Assembly (NCBI GenBank): GCA_016715905.1
Contig: JADJXI010000004.1
Span: 620,001 to 684,000 of the forward strand
Length of the DNA: 64,000 nucleotides
Direction: 5' to 3'
From: Sphingobacteriaceae bacterium
Lineage (GTDB): Bacteria; Bacteroidota; Bacteroidia; B-17B0; Aurantibacillaceae
Made by a program: the position numbers and the translations under genes. The notes below the pieces were generated by a model. It saw only the letters and a list, made by a program, of their open reading frames with translations. It was not told the origin of the DNA and did no database searches. Position 1 is the stretch's first letter; each line of letters opens with the position of its first letter. Below, piece after piece: positions 34,566 through 43,632 of the stretch.

Positions 34566-35930
34566 CTACTTTTTTAAGTTATTCAACATCATTTCAACAC
34601 GTTTTTCATTGGGTATATGAGCTAATTGTATACGTTTTGCATAACGGATAGAATCCAAAATTTCTTTTTGTTTTTCTTCAATCAATTTGTTTTTTGCTTC
34701 AACTTCCTCTTTTTGTTTTTCAATAATTGTTTTTTGTTTTTTGGTAATTGTTAATCGTTGATAAATAAAAAAGGACAATATCAATACTAATAAGAGGCCA
34801 ACGGCAATAAATGAACTTATTATTTTTTGTTTACTTTCTTTTTCCTTGGCAATAAGCAATTCTTTGTCAGATATAGCCTGATCAATAGCCTTTTGTTGCT
34901 CATACTTATTTTGTTCGGCAAGTTGAATAGCCGATTTGGCGTTTTCAATACTGTTAATACTATCCTTCATATCTTTACCTAGCATGTAATATTTTAACGC
35001 CGATTGCCAGTTTTTTAAATTAGATTCGCAATGATAAAGGCTCATACTATGCATGCTTATTAATTCCACAAATCCAAGTTCTTGCGCTATTTCAATCCCT
35101 TTTTCGCTAAAATTCTTAGCCGTACTATAATTTTCCCTCATAATATAAATTTCCGACAAGGAATAATAAATTGAACAAATTCCTCGTTTGTTATTTTGTA
35201 CTTTATATATTTCAAATGCCTTGTTTATATATTTTTCAGCGAGTTGCAAATTCCGTTTTTTAATGAGATGAATACCTCCTAAATCCTGATAAATTACCGC
35301 CATTCTTTCCGGGAAATTATGAATTGAACTATCAGCTAAAGCTTCTTCAAACAAAGCAATAGCTTCGTCCTCCCGATCAATTGCATTTAAAGCAGTTGCT
35401 AAATTAGAAATTGATTGAAATTCACCATTCTTATCTTTTATAATTTTCCTCAACTCTAAACTTTTTCGGGAGTAAATAATACTTTCTTCGTAATTCTTTT
35501 GAAAAGACATTATGCCGGCTAAATTATTATATACTAATGCCAATAATTCCTGATGTTCAATTTCTTTAGCAATATCCAGCGCTTTATTATAATATGCTAA
35601 TGCCACTTTCAAATCTCCTTTTTGATGAGCTATCAAACCCTTATTACTATAAGCGTAACCCAACATTTGCTTGAAAAAAACGGAGCGATTTGTGGCCTCG
35701 CCTTTGGCTATTTTTGAAAAAGCAAGATTTAATAATTGATCATTATACTTTGGCCAAACATTATCGTCATATTCAGCTTCAATTATTAAATCGAGTAAAA
35801 CACATTTAACAGAATCATCTTTTTCTGACTTAAAAAGTGATTGAAGAGAGTCAACACCTTGAGGATAAAATTTATTTCCTATAAAAATAATTACCAGTAC
35901 AAATAATATTTTTAAATGGTTAAATTTCAT
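34566..35930 (-). CDS. TPR - transmembrane - coiled-coil sensor protein, no output domain
   Basis: The 454-aa protein is the most divergent of the local paralogues: signal MKFNHLKILFVLVIIFIGNK, about six TPRs (residues about 75-300; AYSNKGLIAHQKGDLKVALAY, VYNNLAGIMSFQKNYEESII), and a linker AIQLAEQNKYEQQKAIDQAI instead of the common SIKSQLKYEYEKQAAADS. The TM helix is IISSFIAVGLLLVLILSFFIY, the coiled coil KTIIEKQKEEVEAKNKLIEE, and the shared end KQKEILDSIRYAKRIQLAHI. It stops 17 residues on, where a SpoIIE-type domain would start. The partner protein is unknown. Confidence 0.75.
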   Translation of the reverse strand: MKFNHLKILFVLVIIFIGNKFYPQGVDSLQSLFKSEKDDSVKCVLLDLIIEAEYDDNVWPKYNDQLLNLAFSKIAKGEATNRSVFFKQMLGYAYSNKGLIAHQKGDLKVALAYYNKALDIAKEIEHQELLALVYNNLAGIMSFQKNYEESIIYSRKSLELRKIIKDKNGEFQSISNLATALNAIDREDEAIALFEEALADSSIHNFPERMAVIYQDLGGIHLIKKRNLQLAEKYINKAFEIYKVQNNKRGICSIYYSLSEIYIMRENYSTAKNFSEKGIEIAQELGFVELISMHSMSLYHCESNLKNWQSALKYYMLGKDMKDSINSIENAKSAIQLAEQNKYEQQKAIDQAISDKELLIAKEKESKQKIISSFIAVGLLLVLILSFFIYQRLTITKKQKTIIEKQKEEVEAKNKLIEEKQKEILDSIRYAKRIQLAHIPNEKRVEMMLNNLKK

Positions 35931-35947
35931 TGATTGAAAATAGTAAA

Positions 35948-36787
35948 TTAATTCTGTAAAAAACGTATTGTTTCTTGAATCACATTATCAGCATCTTTAT
36001 GGAGTATGCCGTTAAATGGATGTTTTACGCCAAAAGTATGATCGGCGTCTTCTATTACTAGGTGTCTCCCGCATTTAGCACTCATTCTTAATTCTTCCGA
36101 TTCGTGAAAGGGAACCGCTTCATCATTTGTACCATGTACAATCAAAAATGGAATTTCTAATTTTTTTACCGCATGATTGATGTTTAATCTTTCCTTATTA
36201 TTCAATATTGTTTCATAAAACTGATAATACATAGGCATACTTTGCTTTGTTCGGCCATTAATGGCATAAACTACTCCATCCTTTTTCCATGTTTCTATCG
36301 TTTTTTGTTTATGGCGACCAATAAATGAACTTACCGAAGCCCAGGTAATTAATTTTTTTACTCTTTGATCTTCGGCGGCTTTTAAAATGCAGATCCCCCC
36401 TCCTCTACTATGGCCAATTAAAGATAATTGTTCAGTATTTAGTTCTCCCTTTAACTCAGTACAAGAAAGCGTCCAATCAATTACACTTTGTAAATCTTCT
36501 AATTCTTTAATAAAATTGTTTTGTCCAAAAGCTTCTAAATCCGTAAAGTTTTCCGGGTCACTTTGCGTTGTGCCGTTATGTGAAAAATTAAATTTTACAA
36601 AAACAAAATCGGCTTCAGCAAAAATTTCTCCCATTTTATTAAAATGTCCCCAATCTTTAAATCCCTTAAAGCCGTGAGCGAAAACCACAATTGGTTTTGG
36701 TTTTGAATTATTCTTGTAAAAAAGATCAACGGTAATTGGTTTACCGTGTTTTGAATTAAGAATAATATTGGATTTCATTTGAATCAT
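35948..36787 (-). CDS. Alpha/beta hydrolase (dienelactone hydrolase / prolyl oligopeptidase-like)
   Basis: The 280-aa cytoplasmic protein has the oxyanion strand PIVVFAHGFKGFKDWGHFNK, nucleophile elbow SLIGHSRGGGICI (catalytic Ser), acid region FLIVHGTNDEAVPFHESEEL and catalytic His in IEDADHTFGVKHPF: a complete triad. The substrate is not indicated. ATG at 36785-36787 was chosen; the frame is open further up only to a TTG, and a second ATG lies three codons in. It interrupts the row of TPR sensor genes, with 17 bp to the downstream gene, so it may be co-transcribed with them. Confidence 0.8.
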   Translation of the reverse strand: MIQMKSNIILNSKHGKPITVDLFYKNNSKPKPIVVFAHGFKGFKDWGHFNKMGEIFAEADFVFVKFNFSHNGTTQSDPENFTDLEAFGQNNFIKELEDLQSVIDWTLSCTELKGELNTEQLSLIGHSRGGGICILKAAEDQRVKKLITWASVSSFIGRHKQKTIETWKKDGVVYAINGRTKQSMPMYYQFYETILNNKERLNINHAVKKLEIPFLIVHGTNDEAVPFHESEELRMSAKCGRHLVIEDADHTFGVKHPFNGILHKDADNVIQETIRFLQN

Positions 36788-36814
36788 TTTTATCAATTAA
36801 AAAATGTAAAAGAA

Positions 36815-38437
36815 TTATGAATTAAGTCTTTTCAAATTTTTGGCTATGAAATTATCATTAGGCAATTGTGCTTTTTGAATGCGTTGCGCATAGGTGATAG
36901 AATCGATAATTTCTTTTTGTTTTTCTTCTACTATTTTTTTCTGCACTTCAACCAATTCCTTTTGGGTTTCTATAATCAATTTCTGCTTTTGAGTTATTTT
37001 AAAACGATTATACATAAATCCGGCAAAAATCATAACTAATGCCAATCCGCCAAATAAAGCGTACTGTTGATTTTTTTTGGCTTTAATTTCTGCGCTTTGT
37101 TTAGCTAGCTCAGCATTTTTTACTTCACTTTCTTTGGCATGGGCTACCGAATCGGCTGCGGCTTGTTTTTCATATTCGTAGTTTAGTTGAGACTTGATAG
37201 AAGCTTTTCTTGTACCTTCATTCTGTATACTATCTTTCATCTTAATATAAGTTTCATAAGCATCCGCTGCCTTTTTAAAATCACCTTTACCCTTATAGGA
37301 CTCATACAAAGAGAAAGAAGCGTTTCGCAAAAGTAAAGGGACATGAATTGCCCTTCCAATTTCTAAAACTTCTGAATTCAAATTTATTACTTTATTGAAT
37401 TCTCGCCTTTTTAAATAGATCTTACCCATGTTGTTCTTACAAACTGCAATTCCGTTTCTATCATTCATTTCTTCCCTTATCTTTAAGGATTGATTCAAGT
37501 AATCCAGAGCTTTGTCATGTTCTTGCATGTTGATCATTAAAACACCTATATTGTTCAAGGTTCCGGCAATGCTTTCTTTAATCTTCAATCTTTTGGCTAT
37601 TTCTAAGGACTTATTATAGTAAAGTAAGGCATCTTCGTAATTTGAATTTTTCTTAAATACATAGCCTAAATTATTATAACCTATAACAATAGCTGACGAA
37701 TCTTTCATATCTAATGCAATTTTTAAACTTTTTTTCAAATATTTCAGTGCCGTTTCTGTTTCGCCCTGTTCCTGATAAATCAATCCTATATTGCCTAAGG
37801 TGGATGAAATTCCAATCTTGTTTCCCAATGCTTCCTCATATTTGAGTGATCTTTCATAATATTCTATTGCCTTTGAAATATTACCCATATTAGAATAAAT
37901 TACAGCCATGTTATTCATACATCCGGCGGTGAATGTAGGTTCGTTGGTCTTTGTTAAATATTCCAATGCTAAAACATACATTTTCAAAGCAGTTACATTG
38001 TTCTTCATTTTATCATAACAATTGGCTATATTGAAATAAGAAAGTCCGATTTCTACATCCAACTTCAACTCTAATCTTATCTTTAAACTCTGCTCAAATA
38101 TTGGAATGGCATTTTCGTAATCTCCTACTTCAAAAAGTGAATAAGCCAGGTTGTGTAATCCCAAAGCATGTCCGCTTCTATATAAAAACAATTCACGGCC
38201 AATTACTTTAACACTTTTCTCCTCAGAAAATCGTATAAGTTCTTTAGAAAATTCCTGCCATTCACCATCCGGCGCATTTTCACTCAATAGGCCGAGAGAA
38301 TATAATTTCAAAGTATCATGTTTATTACTTTTAAGAATTGTTTTAAGTGAATCAATTTTATAAGTTTGGGCCGCTAGATTAAATGAACAAAATAAAATAA
38401 GAAAGAGAATAACAAAACCGAAACAGATCTTCTTCAT
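36815..38437 (-). CDS. TPR - transmembrane - coiled-coil sensor protein, no output domain
   Basis: I chose ATG 38435-38437 because it gives a proper signal peptide (MKKICFGFVILFLILFCSFN...AQ); the frame is open 17 codons further. About nine TPRs (GLSYFNIANCYDKMKNNVTA, TLGNIGLIYQEQGETETALK) precede SIKSQLNYEYEKQAAADSVA, the TM helix ALFGGLALVMIFAGFMYNRF, a coiled coil and the motif KQKEIIDSITYAQRIQKAQL; it ends about 17 residues later. The linker-TM block (about 36960-37215) is nearly identical in DNA to the same block of the next gene (about 38640-38895), while the TPRs differ. That points to gene conversion or module shuffling. Confidence 0.78.
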   Translation of the reverse strand: MKKICFGFVILFLILFCSFNLAAQTYKIDSLKTILKSNKHDTLKLYSLGLLSENAPDGEWQEFSKELIRFSEEKSVKVIGRELFLYRSGHALGLHNLAYSLFEVGDYENAIPIFEQSLKIRLELKLDVEIGLSYFNIANCYDKMKNNVTALKMYVLALEYLTKTNEPTFTAGCMNNMAVIYSNMGNISKAIEYYERSLKYEEALGNKIGISSTLGNIGLIYQEQGETETALKYLKKSLKIALDMKDSSAIVIGYNNLGYVFKKNSNYEDALLYYNKSLEIAKRLKIKESIAGTLNNIGVLMINMQEHDKALDYLNQSLKIREEMNDRNGIAVCKNNMGKIYLKRREFNKVINLNSEVLEIGRAIHVPLLLRNASFSLYESYKGKGDFKKAADAYETYIKMKDSIQNEGTRKASIKSQLNYEYEKQAAADSVAHAKESEVKNAELAKQSAEIKAKKNQQYALFGGLALVMIFAGFMYNRFKITQKQKLIIETQKELVEVQKKIVEEKQKEIIDSITYAQRIQKAQLPNDNFIAKNLKRLNS

Positions 38438-38498
38438 CGCGTTTTTATTTATCCTATTATAAAAATATATAAACAGAGATACTGACATTTCAATATTT

Positions 38499-40172
38499 TC
38501 ACATTTTTGTTCTTTGAATAAATCTTAAAATCATTCTATCTGAAGGTATGTGAGCTTGTTGAATCCTTTGGGCATAACGTATGGAATCCAATACTTCCTT
38601 TTGTTTTTCTTCAACCAACAACTTTTGATCTTCCACCTCTAATTTTTGCATTTCTATAATCAATTTCTGCTTTTGAGTTATTTTAAATCGATTATACATA
38701 AATCCGGCAAAAATCATCACTAATGCCAATCCGCCAAATAAAGCGTACTGTTGATTTTTTTTGGCTTTTATTTCTGCGCTTTGTTTAGCTAGCTCAGCAT
38801 TTTTTACTTCACTTTCTTTGGCATGGGCTACCGAATCGGCTGCGGCTTGTTTTTCGTATTCGTATTTTAGTTGAGATTTAATGGATGCCCTTTTTGTAAT
38901 TTCGTTTGAAACGGAATCACTCATTCTCACATACTGCTCATAATGTTCTAATGCCTTTTTAGGTTGTCCCATCATTTTTTCAATTAAATAAAGTTGATGT
39001 GCTGCATTAGCAATTCGTTCCGGCTGTCCAAGCTCTTTACCTAATTCTAAACTTTTGGTACAATAATATTTTGCTTTGGAATAAGACTTTAAAATGTAAT
39101 ATAAAGCGCCAATTTTATTATTGGTAATTGCTATTACTTGCTTATTTCCTAAACGCTCCATAATATTTAAACACTTTTCAAAATCTAGCAGTGCTTCATC
39201 GTAACGTTTTTCGTCACTCTTCATCGTAGCGGAAATATCATAAGAAAGCGCAATTCCTTCTTCATCATTTAATTCAAGTTTAAGTTTCAAACTTTTATCG
39301 GCATATTCTTTCGCCTTATCCATTTGTTTCAAACCATAATAAACAGATCCTATATTGGCATAAGTCCAGGCTACGCCTCGTTTATCTTTAATTTTTGTTC
39401 GGATTGCTACACATTTTTCAAAACAATCTAAGGCTTTGTTTAATTGATCTTGTCCTTTGTGCATCGCGCCCAAATTATTTAATACACGCGCTGTACCCGG
39501 TAAGTCATTAAGACTTTCATAAATCTTTAATGATTGATCAAGCATTTCTATAGCTTTGGGAATTTGACCTAAATCATCATATATAGATGCCAAATTTAAA
39601 AGAGAATTTGCCATCCCTTTCAAGTCGCCAATTTCTTTTTTAATGGCTATACTTTTTTCTAAAAAAGCCATAGCCTTCATATTTTCTCCGTTGGTGAGAA
39701 GTATACTGGCTATATTATTGTAATTAGCGGCAATACCTTTTTTGTCCTGAATTTCAAATTGAATTTTTATGCTTTTCTGAAAATAATCCTTGGCTAACTT
39801 CAAATCACCTTTGGTTCGATAATAGAATCCTTTATTATTTAATGCATTGGCAAAATAACCCTTGTATAATTTCTCCTGAACTTTATCGTTTTTAATAGTC
39901 TTTAGTTTATTCGCTGCTATTTCAAATAAAATTTCGTTATTCATCACCCACTTTTCTTCATCTTCATCTAATTCCACTAATAAAGATAATAAACGACATT
40001 TATCCGAATCATGTACAGCTTTTTTCAGTTCAATATTTAAGCTATCGCAAACTTGATTTTGACCATTAATTTGGTTTACCAACACGAAAACAAATAGCAT
40101 AAATATTTTATAATGGAATTTCAGTGCTTGAGTTTGTTTAGATTTGATGATTCCGTCACCTTGAAAATACAA
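38499..40172 (-). CDS. TPR - transmembrane - coiled-coil sensor protein, no output domain
   Basis: The protein of up to 557 aa has about ten TPRs (AANYNNIASILLTNGENMKA, ARVLNNLGAMHKGQDQLNKA), linker SIKSQLKYEYEKQAAADSVA, TM helix ALFGGLALVMIFAGFMYNRF, coiled coil KLIIEMQKLEVEDQKLLVEE and terminal motif KQKEVLDSIRYAQRIQQAHI, ending 16 residues later. The start is uncertain: TTG at 40172 gives a basic region before the hydrophobic stretch FMLFVFVLVNQING; the first ATG (40098-40100) gives MLFVFVLVNQINGQ with almost no n-region. It lies next to the left end of the mnmE island. Confidence 0.75.
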   Translation of the reverse strand: MYFQGDGIIKSKQTQALKFHYKIFMLFVFVLVNQINGQNQVCDSLNIELKKAVHDSDKCRLLSLLVELDEDEEKWVMNNEILFEIAANKLKTIKNDKVQEKLYKGYFANALNNKGFYYRTKGDLKLAKDYFQKSIKIQFEIQDKKGIAANYNNIASILLTNGENMKAMAFLEKSIAIKKEIGDLKGMANSLLNLASIYDDLGQIPKAIEMLDQSLKIYESLNDLPGTARVLNNLGAMHKGQDQLNKALDCFEKCVAIRTKIKDKRGVAWTYANIGSVYYGLKQMDKAKEYADKSLKLKLELNDEEGIALSYDISATMKSDEKRYDEALLDFEKCLNIMERLGNKQVIAITNNKIGALYYILKSYSKAKYYCTKSLELGKELGQPERIANAAHQLYLIEKMMGQPKKALEHYEQYVRMSDSVSNEITKRASIKSQLKYEYEKQAAADSVAHAKESEVKNAELAKQSAEIKAKKNQQYALFGGLALVMIFAGFMYNRFKITQKQKLIIEMQKLEVEDQKLLVEEKQKEVLDSIRYAQRIQQAHIPSDRMILRFIQRTKM

Positions 40173-40214
40173 TAATAAATCTTTGTAATAAAATCTTGTT
40201 TAAATAAGTTAATA

Positions 40215-40292
40215 TCACATACCTAACATTTCATCTAATTCCTTTTCTGCCTCCTTAGAATAGGGCGATGGGGAATCCAAGTCCAAATTCAT
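40215..40292 (-). pseudogene. Possible 25-codon gene remnant at the island edge
   Basis: ATG to TGA reads MNLDLDSPSPYSKEAEKELD followed by EMLGM, which looks like the C-terminal end of a helical protein rather than random sequence. It ends next to a REP-like palindrome and the displaced mnmE end. It may be the tail of a gene that once followed mnmE. No family is recognised. Confidence 0.2.
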
Positions 40293-40301
40293 TCCCGCTC
40301 A

Positions 40302-40320
40302 CACGGATTTGCAATCTGTG
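40302..40320. repeat. REP-like palindrome
   Basis: CACGGATTTGCAATCTGTG is the reverse-strand form of the CGGATTGCAAATCCG element at 2773, with one arm change. The gap 40173-40610 otherwise holds the remnant, the displaced mnmE end and the arm-like repeat. Confidence 0.5.
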
Positions 40321-40394
40321 TTACTAATAATTTAAGAAATTGGAGATGATTTTTAGTATTTATAAAAAGGATAGAAAATATCCTTGTTCGAGTA

Positions 40395-40409
40395 TTACTT
40401 CCCGATACA
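40395..40409 (-). other. Island end: displaced copy of the mnmE 3' terminus (att site)
   Basis: Read on the minus strand this is TGT ATC GGG AAG TAA, encoding C-I-G-K-stop, the conserved C-terminus of MnmE. The functional mnmE ends TGT ATC GGA AAG TAG at 55808-55794. Thirteen of 15 bases agree, and both differences are synonymous. It is the direct repeat expected when an element inserts into the 3' end of mnmE, as SGI1-type islands do. Confidence 0.75.
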
Positions 40410-40451
40410 TTAAATAACATCCTTTGTTTATCAGTGCTTTCAGAGGATTGA

Positions 40452-40469
40452 GGTACAATTTAGATACAA
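40452..40469. repeat. Left arm-type repeat of the island
   Basis: GGTACAATTTAGATACAA matches GGTACAACAAAGATACAA at 55653-55670 (15 of 18) in the same orientation. It lies 42 bp inside the left att copy. Integrase arm binding is inferred. Confidence 0.5.
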
Positions 40470-40610
40470 AAACCATATAATCCCCCCATACTACATCATA
40501 CTTAATCACACTTCAATTTTGATGTAAAATTAGTATCGCATTATTGTTGTATAAAAATACAATTTGTTTTCTGATTTATTGTTTATTCGTATTAAAAAAC
40601 ATTAAATACT

Positions 40611-40976
40611 ATGGAACAAAAATATCTAATGCACTTAACAGTTGAAGAATTTAAAACACTTTGTAAAGGAATTTTAGAAGAAACTATTTCTAAAGTTTTG
40701 AAAGAAATAGAGGACGATAAAATTACTCCTTATGAAAAGATAAAGACCGACACAATAAACGTACACGAAGCAGCAGAACTTACGGGATTTAAAGTTGCAA
40801 GTATTTATTCTAAAGTAAGTCGTAATGAAATTCCAACACTTGGACGTGGTCGCCCTTTAGTATTCAGCCGCAAAGCGTTAGAAAAATGGTTAAAGGAAGG
40901 AAAGCCTACTGTTATTGATATGATGTATGAAGATTGGAAAGAAAAACGAGAACAAAAAGGCAAAAAAACATTCTAA
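40611..40976 (+). CDS. Excisionase-like HTH_17 protein at the left island end
   Basis: The 121-aa protein has an N-terminal helical region (LTVEEFKTLCKGILEETISK) and a MerR/excisionase-type winged helix: INVHEAAELTGFKVASIYSK, then VSRNEIPTLGRGRPLVFSRK and ALEKWLKEGKP. The same two-part build is seen at 52627-52983 on the other side of the island. It could be the excisionase or a regulator of the restriction operon, which starts 95 bp downstream on the same strand. The role is not decided by sequence. Confidence 0.7.
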   Translation: MEQKYLMHLTVEEFKTLCKGILEETISKVLKEIEDDKITPYEKIKTDTINVHEAAELTGFKVASIYSKVSRNEIPTLGRGRPLVFSRKALEKWLKEGKPTVIDMMYEDWKEKREQKGKKTF

Positions 40977-41071
40977 CATTCCACTATATCAGCCTATTGA
41001 ATACTATTGCGAAGTATATCACTTTTTTGCTTATATTTCGTCATATTTAATCCGATTTATTTAGCAAAAAG

Positions 41072-43627
41072 ATGTCCAATGATTTAGAGGCTAAAGCCCG
41101 TATAAAAATAAATAAACTGCTTGAAGAAGCGGGTTGGCGATTTTTTGATACTAATGATGGTAAAGCCAACATACACTTAGAAAGCCATATAAAGTTTGAT
41201 GATTTAGGAGAAGATTTTGAGAAAATAAAAGGTGGTTTCATTGACTTCCTATTGCTTGACGAATTTCAAAACCCTTTGGTGGTGTTGGAAGCCAAGAGCG
41301 AAAAAATAGAGCCATTATTTGCAAAGGAACAAGCCCGAAAATATGCAATCGCTCAAAAAGCACAGTACATCATTCTTTCAAATGGTAATGTACATTACTT
41401 GTGGAACTTGGAACAAGGCAATCCCGAACGCATTACAGCCTTTCCTACGCTTACTTCTTTACAGTCCTATAAATCATATCAGCCCGATAGCGAAAAACTC
41501 GTTAACGAGCCTATAAACGAGGATTTCGTTGCCTTAACACAGTTACCAAACTATAACGATTTTCCCGAATACCATAATGAAGCAAAAAAAGGGGAGTTTA
41601 TTAAAACTCACAAACTTCGTTTTTTACGCTACTATCAAATCAATGCAGTTAAGAGTATTCAAGCAAAAGTTAAGGAAGGTAAAAAGCGTTTCTTATTGGA
41701 AATGGCAACGGGTACGGGTAAGACCCTAACGGCTGCTGCTGCCATTAAATTATTTTACAAAACGGGCAATGCTCGTAGGGTATTGTTTTTGGTGGATAGG
41801 CTTGAATTAGAAGAACAAGCCCGTAAAGATTTTAATACATATTTGAAAAACGATATTTCAACCGTTGTATATAAAGAAAACAAAAGTGATTGGCGAAAGG
41901 CTGAAATTGTAGTTACAACAATACAATCATTGTTAGTAAACAATAAATACAAAAAGTATTTTTCGCCTACCGATTTTGATTTACTGATTTCAGACGAAGC
42001 ACATCGCTTATTAGGCGGTGGTAATAGCAGAGCCTTGTTTGAATACTTCTTGGGTTATAAATTGGGTTTAACGGCTACTCCAAAGGACTATCTTAAAAAC
42101 TTAGATACCGAAAATTATGACGACCCAAGAGAGTTAGAACGCAGAATGTTGTTAGATACCTACACCACTTTTGGTTGTGAACAAGGTACACCTACATTCC
42201 GCTATACGCTTGTTGATGGTGCAAAGGATAAAATTCTTGTTCAACCAACAGTTGTTGATGCAAGAACAGACGTTACTACCAAACTTCTTTCAGAGGAAGG
42301 TTATAGTGTGTTGGTAAACCTTACCAATAACGAGGGCGAAGAAGTATCAGAAGAAGTTGTTTACAAGCAACGCAATTTTGAACGCAAGTTTTTTTCTGAC
42401 GAAACCAACCGTGTGTTTGTTCAATCGTTTTTAGATAATGGTTTGTTAGACCCCATTAGCAAAGAGTTTGGAAAGAGTTTAGTTTTTGCAGTTAGCCAAA
42501 AACACGCTGCAAAAATTACACAGTTATTGAATGAGTATGCCGATAAAAAATGGTCGGGTAAATACAAAAGCGATTTTGCGGTTCAAGTTACATCAGTAAT
42601 ACCCGATAGTCAGCAAATGACAGTTGATTTTAGTAATGATAAATTACTTGGTTTTAGCCAATGGGGTAGCAACGATGATATATTAAGCAATTACAAAACA
42701 AGTAAAGCAAGAATTTGTGTTACTGTTGGTATGATGACAACGGGTTGGGATTGTCCTAACATTTTAAACCTTGCCTTAATGCGTCCAATCTTTTCTCCTA
42801 CCGAATTTATTCAGATAAAAGGACGTGGAACACGAATACACACTTTTGAGTGCAAGGCAAAGAACGATATGGGCGAAGATGATGTGATTGCAGCGAAAAA
42901 AGAAACTTTTAAGTTGTTTGACTTCTTTGCAGTGTGTGAATTTTTTGAAGAAAAATATAAATACGACCAAGTATTAAAACTTCCTAATCCTAAAGAACCA
43001 TCTGCCGAACCACCGCCTTATGTAGAGCCTACTCCTAAAAAAGATGGCTTTGATTACAAGGAAAATGATTTTATTTCAACCTTTCAAGAAACACACATTG
43101 GCTTTGAAGGAATGAAAGTAGATAGAATGTTCTTCCAACAGTTTGAAGATACAGTTAAGCAAGATGTTGATATTTTAAAGGCTATTGATGCGGGTAACAT
43201 TGAGTCTGCAATGGGCTTAACGCTTGATAAATACTTAAACAAACCTTCTGAATTTTTTACCGTTGATAAACTGCGTAAGGCTTTGAAGATTGATAGAAAA
43301 GTATCATTGAGAGAAATTTTAGAACAAATTTTTTATGGCAACACCATTAAAGGCAAAGAGGAAACTATAACCGAAGAATTTGATAAATTCATTTCTACTG
43401 TTGATGTTGGCGATATAAAAGACATTGAAGCCCTACGTTATTTCTTTTTCGCTTATCTAACCGACCCAACCGTCAGAACAATTATTGATACGCAAGATTA
43501 CACCGAGTTATATCATAACGCTACTTTGCCTATTGAGGACTTTAGTAGGGTTGATGATAAAATGCGTGAAACAATACCCTATTACATAAAAACATATTTA
43601 CCATTAGACAAATTTGCTAACGCTTAG
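41072..43627 (+). CDS. hsdR: Type I restriction endonuclease subunit R
   Basis: The 851-aa protein has an N-terminal PD-(D/E)xK nuclease (residues about 1-130; GFIDFLLLDEFQNP ... VVLEAKSEK gives the D and the ExK). The SF2 translocase has Walker A LEMATGTGKTLTAAAA (about 211), DEAH in ISDEAHRLLGGGNSRALF (about 308), TATPKDY, and IKGRGTRIHTFE as motif VI. A C-terminal EcoEI-type domain follows (from about 655). In complex with HsdM and HsdS it translocates and cuts unmodified DNA. The stop is 5 bp before the fused hsdMS gene, so the two form an operon. Confidence 0.93.
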   Translation: MSNDLEAKARIKINKLLEEAGWRFFDTNDGKANIHLESHIKFDDLGEDFEKIKGGFIDFLLLDEFQNPLVVLEAKSEKIEPLFAKEQARKYAIAQKAQYIILSNGNVHYLWNLEQGNPERITAFPTLTSLQSYKSYQPDSEKLVNEPINEDFVALTQLPNYNDFPEYHNEAKKGEFIKTHKLRFLRYYQINAVKSIQAKVKEGKKRFLLEMATGTGKTLTAAAAIKLFYKTGNARRVLFLVDRLELEEQARKDFNTYLKNDISTVVYKENKSDWRKAEIVVTTIQSLLVNNKYKKYFSPTDFDLLISDEAHRLLGGGNSRALFEYFLGYKLGLTATPKDYLKNLDTENYDDPRELERRMLLDTYTTFGCEQGTPTFRYTLVDGAKDKILVQPTVVDARTDVTTKLLSEEGYSVLVNLTNNEGEEVSEEVVYKQRNFERKFFSDETNRVFVQSFLDNGLLDPISKEFGKSLVFAVSQKHAAKITQLLNEYADKKWSGKYKSDFAVQVTSVIPDSQQMTVDFSNDKLLGFSQWGSNDDILSNYKTSKARICVTVGMMTTGWDCPNILNLALMRPIFSPTEFIQIKGRGTRIHTFECKAKNDMGEDDVIAAKKETFKLFDFFAVCEFFEEKYKYDQVLKLPNPKEPSAEPPPYVEPTPKKDGFDYKENDFISTFQETHIGFEGMKVDRMFFQQFEDTVKQDVDILKAIDAGNIESAMGLTLDKYLNKPSEFFTVDKLRKALKIDRKVSLREILEQIFYGNTIKGKEETITEEFDKFISTVDVGDIKDIEALRYFFFAYLTDPTVRTIIDTQDYTELYHNATLPIEDFSRVDDKMRETIPYYIKTYLPLDKFANA

Positions 43628-43632
43628 AAACT

